A DNA stretch of 64,000 nucleotides from Corythucha ciliata (lineage: Eukaryota > Arthropoda > Insecta > Hemiptera > Tingidae): assembly GCA_038030265.1 (NCBI GenBank), contig CM075941.1, positions 10,974,001 to 11,038,000 of the forward strand. Reading direction: 5' to 3'. The notes beneath the pieces were generated by a model, which saw nothing but the letters and a program-made list of their open reading frames with translations, made no database searches and was not told the origin of the DNA. Position numbers and translations under genes: made by a program. This document shows positions 56,849 to 64,000 of the stretch, one piece after another (the stretch's first letter is position 1; every line of letters begins with the position of its first letter).

Positions 56849-59800
56849 ATGGCGGGAGACACTAACGTCGCGAATTCACTGGCCGCGTCGCTCAACATTC
56901 TCAAGTATCTTTCGCCTAGCGACAGTAAAATCCACGTCGAACATTTTAGAGTATAATCTTGTCGTTTCTATGTGCGTGGATCTCACCTTTTTACAACATT
57001 TTGTTTGTTTGTTTGTTTCCTCAAGTCGGTGATTACAAATTGTCAAAAGCTTAGCTCAACCCCCAATGCGCTTCTTCCGCCATGCCTGGGAGATATGGCC
57101 GAATTGTTAATAGTGAAATTGGTTTCTGCGCGTGCGCTGTCATCAGAGGCTCGGTATGTTTTTGTTTTTTCTTTTTTTTTCCGTTAAACTCGTTTTTTGT
57201 GTTGTTTTAAATGTCGGGGTATTTTACAGGTCACTGTGTGCTGTAGCTTTCGCTTTGGTCCTCTGTACAATTTCTGATCCCAATTCTGTTGCTCTTATGT
57301 ACTCCAAAATATTTTTAACAAGATGTTCCGATGATAACGAAGTAAAACTGACATTTTTGGTGACTTTTTAGCAATTAAATCATTAACTTTTTTACAATCT
57401 CTTTCTAAAAGGTGAGACTGTTGTTGTACAAGGGCGGATCTGAACTTCGTTTAGAAATACCCCAGGATGACGTCCCCTCGTTTCAGTTATTTCTTACTCA
57501 TGGGCTTCTTCAAGCTCAGCCCATATTCTGGGCGTCAACCGTCGTTTCTCAGGTGGAGATCCCTCCACCACCGACCTTTAAATCGCTTTTATTAAACGCA
57601 AAATTGTTTAGGCTAATTGGAGCAACCTTCTTGTTGGACGAATGTTCCCTCTGATCGAAACTGAATGTTTTGCGTACACATCGCGCACGCTACTAGCTTT
57701 TAAATGTTTGGTTTCTTGGATTAAAAAGATTAAGCAGTCTTTGGACGGTCGGATGACTCAAAATCTCGCCATGAGAATTATGAATATTATTTCGTCCAAC
57801 TGGGAGAATCCGTTTAATGGTAAATTATTTGACGTCCTTCCAATTAAACGTGTATTAATAATAATTTTTTAAAAAGGCGTTCGAGAACAAAATTCCGCAG
57901 TTCTGGAACATTTCCTGGATATGACGTCGGATGCAGCCAATGATGAAGTGCCGTCCCTTCTAAGGCCGCAGGCTCTCTTAGAACTTGTTTTGAATGAAAT
58001 GTCTTGGATGATGAAAAGCAAGTACTTTCTATTGTCTGCCATTCTACCCAAGGCGTCGCCTGTTGACGTAAGAACGCGGTGTCGACTGGTTTAAAACGAC
58101 GTGATTACCCGAAATAATTCGTTTCATTTCAGGTACTCGAAGAGCACGGGCAAGAGTTAATGAGCGGGTTAACTACGAGTCTTGGTTTCACCCATCTCGT
58201 ATCGGCCGGCACTGAACTGTACAGAACGTGCCTCGAATTCATTTCGTACGAACAGTGGCTTCTACTGTTCCTACCTTCGATTCTCACGCTTATTAGCACA
58301 TCACCGTTCACGTAAAGAGTAACCTTGAGATAAGTTAGTCCCCAAGCCTCCTCACAACCTTTTGTTGTCTAGTTTATCAAAAATGAACGTCTTCAATTAC
58401 TGGATCATACCGACTATGAAAGTCTTCAGGCAGAGTCTCGAACAGATCTACGACGGACTAGTCTACACCGCCTCGACAAATGAATCCGATCAAGAAGACC
58501 TTCTGTTGACTCAAGTGATGGCGTTGAAAACCGGTAGAAAAGAAGGCTGCGAAATGTTCCAGTGGGGGAAAATTGCTAAACTGTCTAGCCTGTCCGAGTC
58601 GTTGATTCATTCAAACGAACTCATTCGAGCAAACGGTAACACTTGAAGGAGAATAGTTCGTTGGGGGTTGGACCGAACTTAGTTTCGACACTTTTCCCCA
58701 TAGGATTTGCCACCGTGTGTTTATCATCGAAGACACTGACGTTTCCAAGGGATGAAGAATTTCGTTTGGTTATCAAATTTTTAGAGGAAAATGCCAATTC
58801 TGACTCAACACCACTGAGAAGAAGTTTGATATCGAGTTTTACAGTTTTCCTTGTTAGAGTCAAAGATGCGTGCCTTCAAGTACGTTTTGTTTTTTTACCA
58901 CATAAGACTTTCACTGAAATCGTTTTGTTATTCCTAGTGTCTACGAGAAGATAGGGAGACTATGTGCGTTGAAAAAAGTATCTGTCTTTCGAACGCCATG
59001 CGATTCCTCGAAAGTCTCTACAATTTCCTCATTTCCTGCCTCGAAGTCGGTTCCAACTATCAGAGGAAAATCACGGCTCTCGAATTGTACAAAATCGTTT
59101 TGAGTCACTTGTCGAATGAGAGCAGCAACGGTGGTGTCCCTTCGTCGAATACACTCGGACGGCGGGGGAATTCCGTTAAAATGTCGGACGGTCAACGCGT
59201 TATGAAGCACGCGATCGCTGTAAGCTCTCCCTTCTCCCCTTCAGGGGATGTTGGAGATATTAACTAAAACTACCTGATGTTAATAGATTTATGTTTTGCT
59301 CAGGTGGGTAAATGGGGTTTCACCTCGGAGGCGGGACGCGAGTGTTTGCTGTATTGCATTTCAGACTCGAGCGAAGACGTCCGCGAGACAGCCTCCTACC
59401 TTCTCGTCGCACATTTTAAAATGGCCGACCCCGATTTGTCGCGCTTCGCCAGCCTCTTCAATAAAGGACTGACGATGTGCAGCGATCAATTGTTTTACAA
59501 CGTTGGCTGCGGTTCGACTTTTATTTACACCATCGTTCATCTAGCCTACAAGGGACCGACGGGCGATGCCAAATGTCTCGGAATTAAAACTGACCGGGTA
59601 AACGAAAAATGTACTACAAAAATTCGTTTACTCCCGCCCCTTTTCGACGTCAGGTTTGCTCAACACTTTTGCCGATCGCTGAAAATCAAGCGTCGACACT
59701 GAGAATCGACCTGTTGAGTGCCACTACGAATGGCTCTCCTCTTTACGGTTGGTTTTCTCCGCTGTCTATTTTTTTTTTTTTTTTTCGACGAGAAAAAAAT

Positions 59801-59979
59801 AATTCCCTAACGTTAACGTATAGGAATCTTGGAAGCGCTCAATCGCCTTGTGGGAGATACCTCGAGCCCGGAATATAAGAAAATGAGCCACGCCGAATGC
59901 CTAAGACTGATGACCCTCATTGAAACCGTGTCTCGTCATTTGCTTCAAGTATTAGCATCAAAGACCAACGCTGTAACAG
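56849..59979 (+). CDS. THADA: THADA, 5' portion (13 exons; continues beyond the window)
   Basis: Exons: 56849-56950, 57026-57153, 57230-57341, 57412-57552, 57612-57819, 57877-58067, 58133-58311, 58373-58635, 58704-58879, 58938-59219, 59304-59597, 59654-59747, 59824-59979; 775 residues so far, phases consistent. All-helical HEAT/ARM-type repeats are seen with no other domain. THADA-like features include NIISSNWENPFNGVREQ, FLESLYNFLISCLEVGSNYQ, LDSSEDVRE-like CISDSSEDVRETASYLL, and SPLYGILEALNRLV, which parallels human PMYGRVHCITGALQKL. Human THADA (yeast Trm732) partners FTSJ1/Trm7 for 2'-O-methylation of tRNA position 32. The DUF2428 core and C-terminus are missing and should lie right of 64000. 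Weakest point: the 59-bp intron at 57553-57611, with donor GTGGAG. Confidence 0.8.
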
Positions 59980-60740
59980 GTAAGGGGAGGGGAGGGGAGG
60001 AGGTACTTCGGTATAAAAGGTCAAAGAGTCCTACCTCAAAGCCCGGGAAACAGGCAACTCCAAGCCCAACAAGCTGGAAAGCTTATCCCCCCCCCCAATT
60101 GATTGTTTTATTAATCATACCACTTCATAGCCCAGCGGTAACAAGAACTATGTATTACACACTAACAATAAGCGTTGAAAGCGATGATGATGGAGAATGA
60201 AGACGATAGGGGTGGTCGCCTCACACCGTCCTTTACAAAACCAGACCGAACCACGAGCATGCCCTACTGACAACCGGACCACAAAATTGGACAGCTTGGC
60301 CCCCTAAAATTGTGCCCATTTAGCCCAGAGGGCACAAATGTTGAAATCCCCCCCTCCCACCAGTAATCAATTTTTGCACGATCGAGAACGGGTGAGCCTA
60401 ATTTACTGCCCAGAGTTATCTCTTCTGACCCGGAACTTAAAAATACTCGGATTGAGCTGAGACTTAGCAAACGCGTGGGTCAATACGCCTTGCACACCAG
60501 TCCGCCATGGATTGACTGAACATATTCAGCTCAAACCGAGCATTTCAAGTTCCGTAAAGAAAAATCTGGGTCAGTAAATTTGGCCCTTCAATCGAGAAAT
60601 ATTTACGTACAGAAACAGAACAAAAACTTTTTTCTGGCCTGTTTGGAACAAAAACTTACGATTCAGCATAAAGGACCGAATATCGGCCGCGTAAATGGTC
60701 ATTTTACATCTCGGGCTTATTTTACAATGAAATTGCGGTA
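59980..60740. other. THADA intron 13 or downstream region, no exon seen
   Basis: After the donor GTAAGG at 59980, no further THADA exon is recognisable to the window end. The stretch has a GGGGAGGGGAGG run (about 59985-60000) and a poly-C run (60085). Confidence 0.45.
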
Positions 60741-61570
60741 CTAGCCTTCCCTTTTGCTGCGTATGTGAGGGTGTAACAAACATCGACAAAGGTACACAGT
60801 AACAATATAACAATAATAAATAATGAAGAAATTACGGAAAATCAAAGTCCAAAAAGTTCTCAAGGCTAATAAAAGAGCCAGAGTAGGATCCACCTGAATA
60901 TCGAGAAACTTGAATTTCTGGGGATTGTCGTAGTCCATCAAATTTCGCAGACTTCACTCACCAGCATGTTATTAGCCTCACACCAGACATTCACGCAAGC
61001 CTTAATTTCACTCGACTTATGGAATGCCGACTGGAGCTCTCTGTCTGCCCATTGCACCGTCCGAGAAAGGAGGAGAAACCTTGGGATTCAAGTGCTGCCG
61101 GCAAGTCGTTCATCGCCACGAGAAAAAGGATAGGTCCCAGGATCGATCCTTGAGGCATTCCCCAGTTAGAACCGGCGGCCATTTCGAAAAGCGATTCGCA
61201 GCTCTCACCGTTTGGTATCTGCCATTGAGATAAGACGATATCATGCCCTTTCCGAGAAACCAAACCGTCGGATTTTCTCCACCAAGATGAGGTGGCCCAC
61301 ACGATCGAAGGCCCTTGAGAGATCCACGAATACCGACGCCATGTACCGGCGATTCTCGAATCCCCTGAGAACTTCGTTTACGAAGCCCATTACAGCATCG
61401 CTCATTGAGCGTCCCTGACGAAAACCAAACTGCGAGGCATGAAACACACCAGTGGATTCCATGAATGCAGTAATCTGCTTAGCCATGACCATTTCAATAA
61501 TTTTAGAAAAAATTGCCAAAATTGATGTAGGTCTGTAGTTTCCTGGAGAATTTCTATCACCTTTTTTAGC

Positions 61571-62570
61571 TATATATATATATATATATATTTATGGCCC
61601 TTTTTTGTTAGCACGATCACGGTCGCAATTTTTGACTTAGGGCAACCAAATTTGGCCTAAAAATCAATAGCGTGAATATCTCGGACGAGTTCGTGATCCA
61701 GATGAATCGGTCCACGGGAACGGTGTAAAAGAGGGGTTTGAATTAGTTGAAAATTCGCTACCGCACGGCTGTTGCTGCAATTGCCCCCAAAATTGACTCG
61801 AGTAACGAAAAATGAACGCGCTTTCGTATGAGACCCTAGTGAACCAAATCCGTTGATATGGCAGGGTAGTTCTCGGCGGAGGGGAGCTATTAAATTAACG
61901 CTATGCCTTACTGGACCACCCAATTACCAAAAAATTTCATTGACATTGTATTTTGAGCCGTCTCTTTTATTTTATTTGCCTACAGCCTAATAAATCTTGA
62001 GTAAAAAATTCCGAGGTGGGCCAAAAAGGGAGGAACAAAAAAAAAATAAAAAAAAAATTGTTTCGGATTCGAACCCAGGCACTCCGCAATGGTGAAATTG
62101 TGACATACCATTTAACCTAATGTAACTGATCTGAAAATTAACGTAATCTGAAAAAAGTTTTGTTCCGACAGCAGCCTGTCGGGAGAAGTGCATTTCATTC
62201 ATGCGACAATCGAGTCAAACCTCATAAGTTAGAACGATATCAATCAATTATGAATGAAATTTAGGCCGGAATGAAGATTTTAATTGCAAATAACTCCTCT
62301 AACAAGAGTCCGCCTTCCCATATCGTATAGGCAACCAAACCGACTCTGTTTCATTTTTCATTTTCATCATTTTATTCCCCCTCAGTAGGTGCCAAAAAAG
62401 GAGACTGCGGTAAAAAGAAACACGATTTTATGATTTTGACTTTCTAAACCACGGCCTAAATGTCATTCATAATTGATTGATATCGTTCTAACTTATGAGG
62501 TTTGACTCGATTGTCGCATGAATGAAATGCACTTCTCCCGACAGGCTGCTGTCGGAACAAAATTATAAAT
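61571..62570. mobile_element. 1-kb insert in the minus-strand LINE
   Basis: LINE coding sequence stops at about 61570 and resumes near 62570. The insert starts with a (TA)n tract (61571-61591). It contains a B-box-like GGGTTCGAATCC on the minus strand (about 62067-62079) followed by T-rich text, as in tRNA-derived SINEs, and it ends with the inverted-repeat element at 62158-62562. It is probably several nested insertions. Target duplications were not identified. Confidence 0.5.
62158..62562. mobile_element. 405-bp MITE with 111-bp terminal inverted repeats
   Basis: The left arm (62158-62268), starting TTTTGTTCCGACAGCAGCCT, is almost the exact reverse complement of the right arm (62451-62562, ending GCTGCTGTCGGAACAAAA). 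The spacer is about 180 bp of noncoding sequence. Its family is not assigned. Confidence 0.75.
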
Positions 62571-63589
62571 TGGGATTACAACTCCCAACTTCAGGCAATC
62601 CGGGAAGATGCCTTCAGACGTGTCAGCAATTCTGCAATGACATCGGCCACTCTTTTGCGCATGATCGAATTAACTCCGAAAAAGTCAAGACTCAGTTTTT
62701 CAAGTCCAGGATGGCTTTTTGCACCTCACTGGTTGATACCTCTCTGAAATTAAACTCATCGGTAGTAGGAAAAGACATTTTTGCAGTCAATGAAGCCTCG
62801 GAACACTCAGATCCATTTGAGCAAGAAATCTGAGGCGTGGAGAAGTAGTCAACGAAATCGTCCGGAGAGATACACATTTCGGGGGCAGTGCTTGTTTTTC
62901 CATTAACGAGACCCCAAATATAGCCTGTTGTGTGTTTGCCGCTTTTAAAATGACCTCATCGTTCTTTCGTTTTCTGGCCTCTGATAACTTACGCTTATAT
63001 TCTCTCCGTAGTTTCTTCCAAAGCAGAAGAGAGGTTTCAGATTTAGTCGAGCCGTACTGATGACAAGCATCTATGAGTCGAGACTTAAGTGCCGTAGGTC
63101 AGCATATCATACCATCCGTTCCCACTAGCCAGACCACCACCTTCTTACACCGAACCTGCCAGGGAAAGGCCTTTTCGGCAGAAAACGAGAACGCTTCAAC
63201 CAGATTGTTCCAATTTGTGTTGACATCACAGCCAGACACAAGCAAGGGTCATTCGACGTTTTCTAGAAGGCTGGAAGGGTGACAAATTTTCTCGTAGTCC
63301 GCGTCGGAAACTACCACACGGACGGACGTGGTATATCTTGTTGGTAATTTGTAGACACCAATGTCGTTAAGACCGTGGGGTGACAATACCTTAGTGATAT
63401 CCGACTCCGTGGCAGATGGTTTAAAGCACAAAATAAAGATCCCCTTCTTCTTCGGCACAACTAAATTCTCGCCAGACCCAGCCATGGAACCAAAAACCGC
63501 ATTCCGTTTTCTCCGAACCACGTTATTTGAACAGAGAGCAACATTATGTAGTTTTATGCAAAAATCAAAATTTCACTATCTACTGGAAT

Positions 63590-64000
63590 AGCCATATTTG
63601 TGCTAAAATCACCATTTTTGTGCTGAAATCGCCAGTTTCGATGTAAAAGTTCTGATTTGTAGTGAAAACTTCAGTTTTCTTTTAACAGTTTTAGGGTAAA
63701 AACTTCAATTTTGGGTTAAAAAACGTCAGTATTGACGAAAAGTTGCCAGTTTTGCGGTGAATACGCCAGTTTGGGGGTAAACAATTCATTTTGAGGGAAA
63801 CCTGCCTTCAGTTCAAGGGTGAAATCACTAGTATTGTCTTGAAATCTTCAGTTTTGGTATAACATGACAGCTTTGGCGTGAAATCTTTATTTTTGGAGGA
63901 TTTCATCTCAAAAAGGGGCGATTATAGCCCAATGATAAAGATTTCACGCCGGTGTATTAAAACTAGAAGATATCACTACAATAATGGTGATTTTACCCTT
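63590..64000. repeat. Degenerate TTTTGGGGTGAAAAC-type array
   Basis: Units of about 22 bp such as GTGAAAACTTCAGTTTT and GGTAAAAACTTCAATTTTG follow each other to the window end. The sense appears to change near 63920 (GATTTCACGCC against GGCGTGAAATC at about 63874), so another inverted array may begin here. Confidence 0.5.

Larger units (their letters stand above)
60741..63530 (-). mobile_element. Jockey-like LINE on minus strand with a 1-kb insert
   Basis: Reading from 63530 leftward: an ORF1-type start (KKKGIFILCFKPSATESDI, 63249-63521), ORF2 linker before RT (FNFREVSTSEVQKAILDLKN, about 62692-62760), RT with GNYRPTSILAIFSKIIEMVM, ASQFGFRQGRSMSDAV, SVFVDLSRAFDRVGH (61241-61560) and GMPQGSILGPILFLVAMNDL (about 61080-61160), and a 3' tail to about 60741. 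The RT is interrupted between 61571 and about 62570. Many frame breaks and large internal losses (most of ORF1 and the endonuclease) make it dead. It probably lies in the THADA intron, on the opposite strand. Confidence 0.8.

Overview
The window is eukaryotic, from an animal genome that is most probably arthropod or arthropod-like. Genes have short introns (about 55-200 bp) with GT-AG borders, one tRNA-like sequence is present, and the mobile DNA is dominated by Jockey-like non-LTR retrotransposons with PRE_C2HC-type ORF1 proteins, Ty3/Gypsy elements and several cut-and-paste families. The species cannot be named from the sequence. Poly-G/poly-C runs of 8-14 bases are unusually common, including inside introns.

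Four host genes are recognised. TRUB2 (mitochondrial pseudouridine synthase family) lies at 17331-18526 on +. NUP214 (nuclear pore FG nucleoporin) lies at 33820-44293 on -, and I could model it from start to stop in 16 exons. COA6 (cytochrome c oxidase assembly factor) lies at 50752-51309 on +. The 5' part of THADA (partner of the tRNA 2'-O-methyltransferase) lies at 56849-59979 on + and continues out of the window. A fifth fragment, a likely last exon of an unidentified gene, sits at 44528-44799 on -. These are housekeeping genes with no operon-like relationship.

Layout: 1-4186 is a second copy of the TRUB2 3' end, its downstream flank and an inserted LINE; the same block recurs at 18435-22337, giving a tandem duplication about 18.3 kb apart. 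4187-4965 holds a minisatellite and a mariner-type transposase scrap. 4967-10790 holds two decayed Gypsy elements, tail to tail. 10800-12690 is degenerate repeat DNA. 12699-16957 is a giant hAT-like fold-back element. 17331-18526 is TRUB2. 20446-26010 holds two LINEs meeting 3' to 3'. 26344-29271 is a non-autonomous hAT-like element carrying nested fold-backs. 29280-33800 is degenerate repeats. 33820-44293 is NUP214, with a 4-kb repeat-filled intron. 45296-47396 is a second, unrelated fold-back element. 47400-50750 is repeat DNA, then COA6, a LINE tail, a repeat-flanked tRNA-like unit, and THADA with a LINE in what is probably its next intron.

The most striking feature is the intergenic DNA. 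Much of it consists of degenerate 20-35 bp units, and in at least two places these units are arranged as kilobase-scale palindromes with transposon-like ends (12699-16957 and 45296-47396). Several further arrays with different unit sequences, some of which flip orientation, suggest a set of fold-back transposon families that build their arms from short subrepeats.
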